A DNA stretch of 57,012 nt from Paracoccaceae bacterium (GCA_030758115.1 JANREX010000104.1:1-57012); one strand, 5' to 3'; shown: positions 28,255 to 36,208, counted from the stretch's first letter. Translations and numbers: made by a program. The notes: generated from the letters alone by a model not told the origin.

Positions 28255-29241
28255 ATGACCATTTTCAAACCGACACGCCGCGAGATCATGAAACTGGCCG
28301 CAATGGCGCCTGTTTTCGCGCTGCCCGCGCTGGGGCGGCCGGGGGCGGCGCTGGCGCAACTGGGCGCGCCTGCCACCGACAATCCCGCGCATTTCCGCTT
28401 CACCCTGGGCGAGGCGCGGCTGACGATCCTGTCGGACGGGTATTTTTCCCTGCCGACATCGGGCCTGGGCGTCAATGCCGACCCGGCCGATGTGCGCGCC
28501 TTTCTGGAGCAGCACTACCTGTCGCCGGATGAGGGCTATTCCCACACCAACCACCTGCTGATCGAGGCGGGCGAGGCCGTGGTGCTGGTCGATGTGGGAT
28601 CGGGCAGCCGGTTCATGCCCACCACGGGGCGGCTGATGGCCAATCTGGAGGCGGCGGGGGTCGATCCGGCCAGCATCACCCATGTGGTGATCACCCATGC
28701 CCATCCCGATCACATCTGGGGCATCCGCGACGATTTCGACGAGCCGCTGTTTCCCGATGCGGAATACGTGATCGGGGCGGTCGAACATGCCCATTGGCTG
28801 CAGGACGACCTGGTCAACAAGGTCGCGCCCGAGGATCAGCAATTCGTGCTGGGGGCGGTGAATTCGCTGACGCTGGACGGGGTCGAATGGCGGCTGGTGG
28901 CGGATGGCGAAGAGGTCGTGCCGGGGGTGCGCATGATCGCCACGCCAGGGCATACGCCGGGCCACATGAGCGTGATGCTGGACAGCGGCGGCAAGCAGTT
29001 GATGGCGCTGGGCGATGCGATGAGCCATGCCTATACCAACTTTGCCCATCCCGAATGGTACAACGGCTTTGATGCGGATGGCGCGCAGACGGTGGCGACG
29101 CGGCTGCGCCTGCTGGACATGGCGGCGGCGGACCGGATCGCGGTGCTGGGCTATCATTTCCCCTTTCCGGGGGTGGGCCATGTGCTGCGCGAGGGCGAGA
29201 GCTGGCGCTTCCTGCCGACGCTCTGGCAGTTCGAGGGCTGA
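28255..29241 (+). CDS. metallo-beta-lactamase-fold hydrolase with Tat-like signal
   Basis: 328 aa. The N-terminus TRREIMKLAAMAPVFALPALG resembles a twin-arginine signal, so export to the periplasm is likely. The MBL zinc motif is ITHAHPDHIWG (near 145-155), followed by ATPGHTPGHMS and ALGDAMSH. The substrate is unknown; it is not a classical beta-lactamase in sequence. It lies between ribE and ribB on the same strand, an unusual guest in the rib block, with GGGAGG upstream of the ATG. Confidence 0.88.
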   Translation: MTIFKPTRREIMKLAAMAPVFALPALGRPGAALAQLGAPATDNPAHFRFTLGEARLTILSDGYFSLPTSGLGVNADPADVRAFLEQHYLSPDEGYSHTNHLLIEAGEAVVLVDVGSGSRFMPTTGRLMANLEAAGVDPASITHVVITHAHPDHIWGIRDDFDEPLFPDAEYVIGAVEHAHWLQDDLVNKVAPEDQQFVLGAVNSLTLDGVEWRLVADGEEVVPGVRMIATPGHTPGHMSVMLDSGGKQLMALGDAMSHAYTNFAHPEWYNGFDADGAQTVATRLRLLDMAAADRIAVLGYHFPFPGVGHVLREGESWRFLPTLWQFEG

Positions 29242-29346
29242 ACGGGCAGGGCGCGCTGTCGCAAACGGGCCTCATGCCGCCGCGTTGCCTCTGGCCAATG
29301 CGGGCGTGCTGCGCTATCTGGCGGGGCAACAGGAAAAGGAAATCCC

Positions 29347-30483
29347 ATGGCTGACAGCGCCCCTTTCGAGACACCCGGCCCGGTCGAAGAAAACTGGCGC
29401 GACGCGATCAGTTCCATCGAGGATATCATCGAGGATGCGCGCAACGGGCGCATGTTCATCCTGGTCGACCATGAGGACCGCGAGAACGAGGGCGATCTGG
29501 TGATCCCCGCGCAGATGGCCACGCCCGAGGCCGTCAACTTCATGGCCACCCATGGGCGCGGGCTGATCTGTCTGACGCTGACGGGCGCGCGCGTCGATGC
29601 GCTGGGTCTGCCGCTGATGGCCTCCTACAATTCGTCGCGCCACGAGACCGCCTTTACCGTGTCGATCGAGGCGCGCGAAGGCGTCAGCACCGGGATTTCC
29701 GCCCATGACCGCGCGCGCACCATCGCCGTGGCGATCGACGCGGGCAAGACGGCGGCCGATATCGCGACACCGGGCCATGTCTTTCCGCTGCGCGCCCGCG
29801 ATGGCGGAGTGCTGGTCCGCGCCGGCCATACGGAGGCCGCCGTGGATGTGGCGCGGCTGGCCGGGCTGAACCCCTCGGGCGTGATCTGCGAGATCATGAA
29901 CGAAGATGGCTCGATGGCGCGGCTGCCCGATCTGGTGGGATTCGCGCAGAAACACGGGCTGAAGATCGGCACGATCAGCGACCTGATCGCCTATCGCCGC
30001 CGCCATGACAACCTGGTCAAGGTGCGGTCGGAAGAGGTGATCCAGTCCGAATTCGGCGGCGACTGGACGCTGCGGATCTATACGGACGAGACGCAAGGCG
30101 CGGAACATATCGTGCTGATCAAGGGCGACATCGCCACTGACGCCCCGGTTCTGGTGCGGATGCATGCGCTGGACCCTCTCAAGGATATGGTGGGCGCGGG
30201 GCCCAAGGGCCGCGCCTTCGAGTTCACCAATTCGATGCAGACCATCGCCGCCGAGGGGCGTGGCGTGGTCGTGCTGCTGCGCGATACGCATATGAAGCTG
30301 GCGACGGGGGCCGAGGTCAGCCCGCAAACCCTGCGGCAATACGGGTTGGGCGCGCAGATCCTGTCCTCGCTGGGCCTGTCGAAACTGGTGCTGCTGACCA
30401 ACTCGCCCACGCCCAAGATTGTCGGCCTCGAGGCTTACGGGCTGGAAATCACCGGCACGCGCAAGATCACGGAAGGGCACTGA
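29347..30483 (+). CDS. ribB: 3,4-dihydroxy-2-butanone-4-phosphate synthase with degenerate GTP cyclohydrolase II-like domain (RibBX type)
   Basis: 378 aa. The N-terminal DHBPS domain is complete (DHEDRENEGDLVIPA, about 38-52; HTEAAVDVARLAG near 165; YRRRHDNLVKV). The C-terminal half (about 225-378) has the GCHII fold in outline (VLVRMHALDP..., YGLGAQILSSLGL, LLTNSPTPK), but the three zinc cysteines and the RQEGRGIGL catalytic stretch are gone (RDTHMKL at the latter place). It therefore makes the four-carbon unit only. GTP cyclohydrolase II must come from a gene outside the window. It lies 1 base before ribH. Confidence 0.93.
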   Translation: MADSAPFETPGPVEENWRDAISSIEDIIEDARNGRMFILVDHEDRENEGDLVIPAQMATPEAVNFMATHGRGLICLTLTGARVDALGLPLMASYNSSRHETAFTVSIEAREGVSTGISAHDRARTIAVAIDAGKTAADIATPGHVFPLRARDGGVLVRAGHTEAAVDVARLAGLNPSGVICEIMNEDGSMARLPDLVGFAQKHGLKIGTISDLIAYRRRHDNLVKVRSEEVIQSEFGGDWTLRIYTDETQGAEHIVLIKGDIATDAPVLVRMHALDPLKDMVGAGPKGRAFEFTNSMQTIAAEGRGVVVLLRDTHMKLATGAEVSPQTLRQYGLGAQILSSLGLSKLVLLTNSPTPKIVGLEAYGLEITGTRKITEGH

Positions 30484-30484
30484 C

Positions 30485-31036
30485 ATGGCCGGACACGAGA
30501 CGCATTACACCCTGCCGCGCGCGGCATTCGACAAGCCGGTCAAGATCCTGATCGTCGTGGCGCCCTATTACAAGGATATCGCCGACAACCTGGTGGCTGG
30601 CGCCAAGGCGGAAATCGAGGCCGCGGGCGGCACATGGGATCTGGTCGAAGTGCCCGGCGCGCTGGAGATCCCCACCGCCATCGGCATCGCCGGACGGATG
30701 AGCAATTTCGACGGCTACGTGGCGCTTGGCTGCGTGATCCGGGGCGAGACCACGCATTACGATACGGTCTGCAATGACAGCAGCCGCGCGATCAGCCTGC
30801 TGGGCCTGCAGGGCCTGTGCATCGGCAATGGCATCCTGACGGTCGAGAACCGCACCCAGGCCGAGGTGCGCGCCGATCCGGCGGGGCAGAACAAGGGCGG
30901 TGGCGCCGCCGCTGCGGCCTTGCATCTGCTGGCGCTGGCCCGTAAGTGGGGCACGGCCAGCAAGGGGGTGGGATTCAAGCCCGCCTCGGAAGAATACCGT
31001 CTGGCCGGAAGCACCAAAGGCACACCCTCTGCATGA
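30485..31036 (+). CDS. ribH: 6,7-dimethyl-8-ribityllumazine synthase
   Basis: 183 aa. ILIVVAPYYKDIADNL, EVPGALEIP and GCVIRGETTHYD (about 81-92) are lumazine synthase motifs; the H of THYD is the catalytic histidine. It condenses the ribB product with the ribD-pathway pyrimidine. One base separates it from ribB, and its stop overlaps the nusB start (ATGA at 31033). The C-terminal tail is about 20 residues longer than the minimal family member. Confidence 0.96.
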   Translation: MAGHETHYTLPRAAFDKPVKILIVVAPYYKDIADNLVAGAKAEIEAAGGTWDLVEVPGALEIPTAIGIAGRMSNFDGYVALGCVIRGETTHYDTVCNDSSRAISLLGLQGLCIGNGILTVENRTQAEVRADPAGQNKGGGAAAAALHLLALARKWGTASKGVGFKPASEEYRLAGSTKGTPSA

Positions 31037-31524
31037 TTGACGATACCGCCAAGCCGCAAACCCTGTCCGGCAATGCAAAGCGCAAGATGCGCGCGGCCTC
31101 GCGGCTCTATGCCGTGCAGGCGCTGTTCCAGATGGAGCATTCGGGCCAGACCGTCGAACTGGTCCGCCGCGAATTCCTGGAACATCGCTTCGGCGCGACC
31201 TATGAGGGCGACGAGATGCGCGACGGCGATGTGGACCTGTTCCGCCACATCCTGGATGAGGCCGTGAACCGTCAGGCCAAGATCGACCAGATGACCGACC
31301 GCGCCCTGGTGGCGAAATGGCCGATCGCGCGGATCGACCCGGTCTTGCGGGCGCTGTTCCGTGCGGCCGGGTCCGAACTGGTGCAGGACGACACACCGCC
31401 CAAGGTGGTGATCACCGAATATGTCGATGTGGCCCGCGCGTTCTTTCCGGAAAGCAAGGAGCCGCAGTTCGTCAACGCGGTGCTGGACCACATGGCGCGC
31501 GAGGCGCAGCCGCAGGCCTTCTGA
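31033..31524 (+). CDS. nusB: transcription antitermination factor NusB
   Basis: 163 aa. The all-helical NusB fold is recognisable: ASRLYAVQALFQMEHSG (about 22-38), RIDPVLRALFRAAGSEL and PKVVITEYVDVARAF. It pairs with S10 (NusE) on boxA RNA to support rRNA transcription. The ribH-nusB linkage is widespread. It is coupled to ribH by a 4-base overlap. Confidence 0.96.
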   Translation: MIDDTAKPQTLSGNAKRKMRAASRLYAVQALFQMEHSGQTVELVRREFLEHRFGATYEGDEMRDGDVDLFRHILDEAVNRQAKIDQMTDRALVAKWPIARIDPVLRALFRAAGSELVQDDTPPKVVITEYVDVARAFFPESKEPQFVNAVLDHMAREAQPQAF

Positions 31525-31605
31525 TCCGCCACGCGATCCGCCCTTGTTCCCGGCGCGCGCCATCGGTCATGATGGGGCCGGGCGACAACAGGAAAGGGCG
31601 CGTCG

Positions 31606-32682
31606 ATGTGGGCAGATGACAGGATACCGTCACTTCTGGGTATGTCCCTGCCGATCCTGCAGGCCCCGATGGCCGGGGCAGGGGATCACAGGCTGGCCCT
31701 TGCCGTTGCCGGGGCCGGGGGGCTTGGGGCGCTGCCCTGCGCCATGCTCACACCGGACCGGATCAGGGCCGAGGTTGCAGCCTTTCGCGCGCAATCCGAC
31801 AAGCCGCTCAATCTCAATTTCTTCTGCCATGCGGCACCCGAGCTTGATGCGGACGGGCTGGCGGCATGGCAACAGCGCCTCGCGCCCTATTACCGCGAAC
31901 AAGGGCTTGATCCCGCAACGCCCGCGCCGCTGTCGAACCGTGCGCCATTCGATGCCACGCTCTGCGCCCTGGTCGAGGAGCTGCGCCCCGAGGTTGTCAG
32001 TTTCCACTTCGGCCTGCCCGCGTCCGATCTTTTTGACCGTGTGAAGGCCACGGGCGCGCGGGTTCTGGCTTCGGCCACCACCGTGGCCGAGGCGGTGTGG
32101 CTGGACAGCCGCGGCTGTGACGCCATCATCGCCCAGGGGGCCGAGGCAGGCGGGCATCGGGGCATGTTCCTGACCGAGGATGTCGCGACCCAGATCGGCA
32201 CCCTGTCGCTGGTGCCGCAGGTCGTGGATGCGGTGCGCTGCCCGGTCATCGCGGCGGGCGGCATTGCGGATGGGCGCGGGATCGCGGCGGCCTTCATGCT
32301 GGGGGCGGCGGCGGTTCAGGTCGGCACGGCCTATCTGTTCTGCCCAGAGGCGACGATCAGCCCGCCGCACCGCAAGGCGCTGGCCGAAGGTCATGCGCGT
32401 GAGACGGCGCTGACCAATGTCTTCACAGGCCGCCCCGCGCGCGGCATGGTCAACCGCGTGATGCGCGAACAGGGTTTCATGTCGGATGCGGCCCCCGCCT
32501 TTCCGCTGGCGGGCGGCGCGCTGGCGCCCTTGCGTGCGGCGACCGAACCGGCGGGATCGGGCGATTTCATGCCGCTCTGGTCAGGGCAATCGGCGGGGCT
32601 GTGCCGCGCCGCATCAGCGGCTGATCTGACCCGCGCGCTGGCGGCGGATGCCAAAGCCCTGCTTGCGCGTCAAACCATGTGA
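31606..32682 (+). CDS. nitronate monooxygenase family flavoenzyme
   Basis: 358 aa TIM-barrel. The N-terminal PILQAPMAGAG FMN-binding turn, then AQGAEAGGHRG (about 165-175) with the likely catalytic His, and AAGGIADGRGIAAAFMLGA are typical of 2-nitropropane dioxygenase/nitronate monooxygenase. FMN-dependent oxidation of nitronates is the family activity; the physiological substrate is unknown. AGGAAAGGG is upstream. It is convergent with the anti-sigma gene. Confidence 0.92.
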   Translation: MWADDRIPSLLGMSLPILQAPMAGAGDHRLALAVAGAGGLGALPCAMLTPDRIRAEVAAFRAQSDKPLNLNFFCHAAPELDADGLAAWQQRLAPYYREQGLDPATPAPLSNRAPFDATLCALVEELRPEVVSFHFGLPASDLFDRVKATGARVLASATTVAEAVWLDSRGCDAIIAQGAEAGGHRGMFLTEDVATQIGTLSLVPQVVDAVRCPVIAAGGIADGRGIAAAFMLGAAAVQVGTAYLFCPEATISPPHRKALAEGHARETALTNVFTGRPARGMVNRVMREQGFMSDAAPAFPLAGGALAPLRAATEPAGSGDFMPLWSGQSAGLCRAASAADLTRALAADAKALLARQTM

Positions 32683-32703
32683 AACGCACCGGGGGGCGTG
32701 GAG

Positions 32704-32721
32704 GGGGCACCCCCGTGCCCC
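32704..32721. terminator. GC hairpin between convergent genes
   Basis: The stem GGGGCAC/GTGCCCC with a CCCC loop lies between the stops at 32682 and 32732. The preceding GCACCGGGGGGCG resembles the hairpin end of repeat copy 1, but no 21-base core is present. Confidence 0.5.
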
Positions 32722-32731
32722 ATCCAGCCGC

Positions 32732-33427
32732 CTAGAGCGGGCTGACCGCGCCGACGGCCAGAACGGCCCCGGTGGGTGCACCGGTGGGCGAGCCGCCGGG
32801 CGGTTCGTCCGATACCGCCAGCACCAGATCGGCCAGGCCCGCGCGCAAGGCCTCGGGCAGGGTGACAGCGGTGGTGCTGTCCTGCGGCAGAACGCCCAGC
32901 GACACCGGGGCTGCCTCTGGGGCGATCGCCCAGAGTTGCAGGACACGCCCCTCGGCCGCGCCGCCAGCGGTGCGCGTCAGGCGCACTTCGCCCGCCGCAC
33001 CGTCATAGACCGCCAGCAGGCGCAGGCTTTGATCCTCTGCCGCGATTTCGCTGACGAACAGCGGTGCTGGCGCGATGGGTTGGGGTGGTTGCAGCGATTG
33101 CAGGGCGAAGAAAGCCGCCACGGCGACCGAGGCCAGGCTGACCGCCTGCCACAGCCCCGCACGCTGCCAGAAGGACAGGCGCTGCGGCTGGCCGAAGAGA
33201 CGCCGCTCCAACCCGGTCTTGACGGCAGGGCGGGGGGCGACCTCGGCCACCCCGGCATCAAGGCCGGACAGGCGCGCGGTCCATGCTGTCACCTCGGCGG
33301 CCAGGGCGGGCTCTTGCGCCAGGCGGGCACGAAAGGCCGCATCCTCGGCGGGATCCAGCAGGCGCAGCACGTATTCGGCCGCCAGCAGGCTGTCGTCCTG
33401 GGGGATATCGTCCGGTCCGGTCGTCAT
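32732..33427 (-). CDS. anti-sigma factor, RskA/zinc-independent type
   Basis: 231 aa. The N-terminal helical sigma-binding part (DDSLLAAEYVLRLLDPAEDAAFRARL, about 11-36) is followed by a single TM helix (about 90-108, SLASVAVAAFFAL). The periplasmic RskA-type domain has VLQLWAIAPEAAPVSLGVL. Predicted to hold the partner ECF sigma factor at the membrane. Its start overlaps the sigma gene stop (ATGA), the usual arrangement for a sigma/anti-sigma pair. Confidence 0.92.
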   Translation of the reverse strand: MTTGPDDIPQDDSLLAAEYVLRLLDPAEDAAFRARLAQEPALAAEVTAWTARLSGLDAGVAEVAPRPAVKTGLERRLFGQPQRLSFWQRAGLWQAVSLASVAVAAFFALQSLQPPQPIAPAPLFVSEIAAEDQSLRLLAVYDGAAGEVRLTRTAGGAAEGRVLQLWAIAPEAAPVSLGVLPQDSTTAVTLPEALRAGLADLVLAVSDEPPGGSPTGAPTGAVLAVGAVSPL

Positions 33428-33966
33428 CTTGCCATGCACTCCTGCAGCCGCTGCAGGCTGCGCCGCAACCATGTTCGCATGGTGTTGAGCGGCACGCCAA
33501 AGCTTTCGGCCAGATCGGCATAGCTGCGCCCCTCAAGATAGGCACCGCGCACGGCGGCGCCGCGATCCTGCTCCAGCTCGTCCAGGCAGGCGGTGATGCG
33601 CCGCGCCTCACCCGCCGCGACGGCGCTTTGTTCCGGTGTCGGGGTCGAGGATACCAGCCGGTCTGCCGCATCATCGGCATCGACGGTTTCCTTTCTGCGG
33701 CGCAGGTGGTCGATGGCCGTATTCCGCGCGATCGTGATCATCCATGTCATCGGGCTTGCCCCATTCGCGCTGTAGCGGCTGGCATGCCGCCAGACTTTCA
33801 TGAAGGCGTCCTGCAATGCGTCCTCTGCGCTGGCCCTGTCTTTCAAGACACGCAGGATGATTCCGAAAAGTTTCGCGCTGGTGCGGTCGTAGAGCCGCGA
33901 AAAGGCGGCGCGGTCACCCAATGCGCTGCGCGCGATCAGGTCCTCGATCTCTTCCGTCGTCGCCAT
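33424..33966 (-). CDS. ECF-type RNA polymerase sigma factor
   Basis: 180 aa from ATG 33966. Region 2 is AAFSRLYDRTSAKLFGIILRVLKDRASAEDALQDAFMKVW through SPMTWMITIARNTAIDHLRRR; region 4 is CLDELEQDRGAAVRGAYLEGRSYADLAESFGVPLNTMRTWLRRSL. It directs a small stress regulon under control of the adjacent membrane anti-sigma factor; the inducing signal is not visible. The 251-base region upstream (33967-34217), shared with the divergent small membrane protein gene, should contain its promoter, but no certain ECF motif was found. Confidence 0.95.
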   Translation of the reverse strand: MATTEEIEDLIARSALGDRAAFSRLYDRTSAKLFGIILRVLKDRASAEDALQDAFMKVWRHASRYSANGASPMTWMITIARNTAIDHLRRRKETVDADDAADRLVSSTPTPEQSAVAAGEARRITACLDELEQDRGAAVRGAYLEGRSYADLAESFGVPLNTMRTWLRRSLQRLQECMAR

Positions 33967-34217
33967 GCTGACAGCTTTCTTGTCGAATATGTCATGTACG
34001 ATTCTATCGCGCGCGCGGGGAATGACAAGGCACTCCCCCTGCGGTTGACTTATTTCGGGCCAAACCAAAGGCAATATTGGCTTTTCAGGGCAGTTTGGTC
34101 GATTTTTTGCGATTTTTTCCGGCGGGGACCAGCCTGCGGCACCCCGACCAACGACTGCCCCCTTGTGAGAGGCGGAATTCAGGTTACATTGGACTCAAGC
34201 GGAACAGAGAGGTCATC

Positions 34218-34547
34218 ATGCCCAAGCTCATACGCCTTTACATCACCCAGGCCGCCATCGGCTTTGGCCTTGCCGGCGTTTTCGTGGCGATGCTGCTCTG
34301 GTTCAATATCGCGAATCTCTGGCACCTCGTGACTCATTCCGACATGGGCCTCTTGGCTGTTCTGGTGCTTTGGGTGTCGAATGGTGTGGTCTTCGGCGGT
34401 GTGCAGTTCGCCATTTCCGTGATGCGCATGAAGGATGACGACGATGATGAACCGCGCGGCGGCCATCGCCGGCCGATCCGGGTCGACACATCGCGCATGA
34501 TCCCGGTGCGTGTTGCGGCCAAGGGCGGGCGCGGCCCGCGGCGCTGA
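34218..34547 (+). CDS. small two-TM membrane protein, unknown function
   Basis: 109 aa. Two membrane helices (about 12-30 and 44-66) are followed by an acidic run (DDDDDEPRG) and a basic, Arg-rich tail (GGHRRP...KGGRGPRR). AGAGAGG is upstream of the ATG. No family is recognised. It is divergent from the ECF sigma gene and followed by an intrinsic terminator. Confidence 0.8.
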   Translation: MPKLIRLYITQAAIGFGLAGVFVAMLLWFNIANLWHLVTHSDMGLLAVLVLWVSNGVVFGGVQFAISVMRMKDDDDDEPRGGHRRPIRVDTSRMIPVRVAAKGGRGPRR

Positions 34548-34571
34548 TCCATACCTGAGACGCATCAGCGA

Positions 34572-34594
34572 AGGGGCCCTTGAGGCCCCTTTTT
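34572..34594 (+). terminator. intrinsic terminator
   Basis: GGGGCC/GGCCCC stem with loop CTTGA and TTTTTC after it, 25 bases past the stop at 34547. Confidence 0.88.
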
Positions 34595-34649
34595 CTTTGC
34601 CCGACAGGCATGGTCGAAAGTGGCGGGCCCGCAGCGGCCGTGTGGTTGA

Positions 34650-34805
34650 CGCATTCCCGAGAGCCTGTGTGTACAGGTGGGCGTCAGGTAATAAGACCAG
34701 GGTCAGATCAGAGCCAACTCCCTCGGAAGTGTTTAAGGCCACTGGAATGTAACCGTTCACGTGAAGAGCAGCACCCGCCACAGCAACAGTTAGGCGCTCC
34801 ATGCG
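34650..34805 (+). ncRNA. ssrS: candidate 6S RNA (about 156 nt structured RNA)
   Basis: The 307-base gap between two genes contains distant segments that pair in register: CGCAT with ATGCG, GAG-x-GCCT with AGGC-x-CTC, and GGTGGGC with CACCCGCC-type pairing. This gives a long, interrupted closing stem (34650-34680 with 34770-34805). The inside stays largely open, with a small hairpin candidate TTCACGTGAA (34756-34765) on the 3' side. Size, rod-like closing stem, central bubble and 3'-side hairpin fit 6S RNA, which traps sigma-70 RNA polymerase. No protein gene fits here. The identification rests on structure, not on a database hit. Confidence 0.55.
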
Positions 34806-34819
34806 CCCGCGGCAAGGGG

Positions 34820-34848
34820 TTGCAGATGTTCCTGTTCCGTTCGATACT
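34820..34848 (+). promoter_or_regulatory. SOS-controlled promoter of mmcB
   Basis: TTGCAG (34820-34825) and GATACT (34843-34848) are 17 bases apart. The spacer contains GTTC-CTGTTCC-GTTC (34828-34842), a perfect alphaproteobacterial LexA box (GTTC-N7-GTTC). LexA there would block RNA polymerase. The predicted start point falls at or next to the mmcB ATG (34855), suggesting a leaderless message. Confidence 0.85.
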
Positions 34849-34854
34849 GGCCGC

Positions 34855-35310
34855 ATGAGCGAGATGATACAGCATGGACGGCTTCTGGCGCGCGGCGTGG
34901 CACGGCATCTGCTGGGTCATGACATCGTGACGCTGGAAGAATTCGTACCGGCCCGCGGGTTGCGCGTGGACCTGATCGGCCTGACCTCCAAGGGTGAAAT
35001 CTGGGTGATCGAATGCAAATCCTGCCGGGCCGATTTCATGCAGGACAGCAAATGGCAGGGCTATCTTGAATGGTGCGACCGTTTCTTCTGGGCGGTGGAT
35101 GCGGATTTCCCGGTTGATCTTCTGCCCGATGACAGCGGGCTGATCCTGTCCGATCCCTATGATGCCGAGATTGTCCGCATGGCCCCCGAGGTGCCGCTGG
35201 CCCCCGCGCGGCGGCGCAAACTGACGCAGATGTTCGCGCGTCACGCGGCGCAGCGGTTGCACCTGCTGCGCGATCCCGATGCGCGGGCCGGATTTTCCGT
35301 CAGCCTGTGA
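34855..35310 (+). CDS. mmcB: MmcB-family DNA repair protein (PD-(D/E)XK nuclease-like)
   Basis: 151 aa from ATG 34855. LEEFVPARGLRVDLIGLTSKGEIWVIECKSCRADFMQD (about 25-62) gives the E...D...ECK pattern of restriction-endonuclease-like folds (D39 with E52-x-K54). MmcB is a DNA-damage-induced protein known from alphaproteobacteria. The LexA box in the promoter agrees with that. There is no ribosome binding site before the ATG, consistent with a leaderless start. Confidence 0.9.
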   Translation: MSEMIQHGRLLARGVARHLLGHDIVTLEEFVPARGLRVDLIGLTSKGEIWVIECKSCRADFMQDSKWQGYLEWCDRFFWAVDADFPVDLLPDDSGLILSDPYDAEIVRMAPEVPLAPARRRKLTQMFARHAAQRLHLLRDPDARAGFSVSL

Positions 35311-35323
35311 TCCCGGGCATGGC

Positions 35324-35512
35324 CTAGCGTTTGACCAGGCGGGCGGCGGCCACGGCAGCCAGGATTTCCTCGGCGATTTCCTCGGCCTCTTCGGGGTCGA
35401 AATCCATCGGGACTTCGATGCCCTGCGATTCCACGAAAATCCGCACCATGCCCTGGTCGGTCGGGCCGATCTGCAGGTTTGCCTCGATGTCGCGTTCGCT
35501 GTTGATGCCCAT
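35324..35512 (-). CDS. small conserved acidic protein (DUF6324-like)
   Basis: 62 aa from ATG 35512. MGINSERDIEANLQIGPTDQ then VPMDFDPEEAEEIAEEILAAV: a short beta part and an acidic amphipathic helix. It resembles small Rhodobacterales proteins I recall as DUF6324; function unknown. A longer ORF to 35569 exists, but the family-like N-terminus begins at 35512. It is convergent with mmcB and divergent from the GNAT gene. Confidence 0.72.
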   Translation of the reverse strand: MGINSERDIEANLQIGPTDQGMVRIFVESQGIEVPMDFDPEEAEEIAEEILAAVAAARLVKR

Positions 35513-35593
35513 GGCGGTCTCTCCGGGTGTATGGGGGTTGGTGCTATCGGTTTCGATCTTGCTTGGCAAGCGCGGGCAGGGTCATATCAGGTC

Positions 35594-36076
35594 ATGACGG
35601 ATGCCGTGTTTCGCCCCTTTACCCCTGCCGATGCGGACTGGCTGGCCGAACGGCACGGCACGCTTTATGCGCAGTCCGAAGGCTTTGACGCCACCTTTGC
35701 ACCGCTGGTGGCGGGCATCCTTGACGCCTTCATCGCGGATCATGACCCGGCGCGCGAAGCAGGCTGGATCGTCGAGGTTGATGGCCAGCCGACGGGCAGC
35801 ATCTTCTGCGTGCGATTGGATGACGCTACCGCCAAGCTGCGCCTGTTCCTGCTGGAGCCTGCCATGCGGGGCCATGGTCTGGGGCGGCGGATGCTGGCGC
35901 ATTGCATGGGCTTCGCGCGGGCGGCGGGCTATGCGCGGATGGAGTTGTGGACCCATGAAAGCCACAAGGCGGCCTGCGCGCTCTATGCGGCGACGGGCTG
36001 GCGCCTTGCCGCGTCGAAACCCGTGCATTCCTTTGGCGTCGATCTGGTCGAGCAAAGCTGGAAAATTGATCTCTGA
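35594..36076 (+). CDS. GNAT-family N-acetyltransferase
   Basis: 160 aa. The acetyl-CoA site is LEPAMRGHGLGRRMLAHCMGFAR (about 94-116), followed by LWTHESHKAACALYAATGWRL, the conserved GNAT end. Substrate unknown. ATG 35594 gives a normal-length domain. It is followed by tRNA-His. Confidence 0.88.
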   Translation: MTDAVFRPFTPADADWLAERHGTLYAQSEGFDATFAPLVAGILDAFIADHDPAREAGWIVEVDGQPTGSIFCVRLDDATAKLRLFLLEPAMRGHGLGRRMLAHCMGFARAAGYARMELWTHESHKAACALYAATGWRLAASKPVHSFGVDLVEQSWKIDL

Positions 36077-36119
36077 CGGGCTTGCATTCACCGGGCCATG
36101 GCGTTAAATCCGCCCCAGT

Positions 36120-36196
36120 GCCGCCTTAGCTCAGTTGGTTAGAGCGCTTGATTGTGGATCAAGAGGTCCCCCGTTCGAGCCGGGGAGGTGGTACCA
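36120..36196 (+). tRNA. tRNA-His (GTG), lacking G-1, discriminator A73
   Basis: Complete cloverleaf with encoded CCA. Acceptor GCCGCCT/AGGTGGT, anticodon stem CTTGA/TCAAG with loop TTGTGGA, so the anticodon is GTG. The base before position 1 is T and position 73 is A, so the usual G-1/C73 histidine identity pair is absent. This is the alphaproteobacterial type, read by a specially adapted HisRS. Confidence 0.96.
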
Positions 36197-36208
36197 TCCT
36201 TCACCATA

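Noticed and set aside
29242-29346. FMN riboswitch ahead of ribB
   Set aside because: No RFN-element signature or multi-arm junction is visible in the 105-base gap; also none before ribD or ribE.
34510-34752. 80-codon forward open frame across the candidate 6S RNA
   Set aside because: It has no ribosome binding site, crosses a terminator and has no recognisable protein features.
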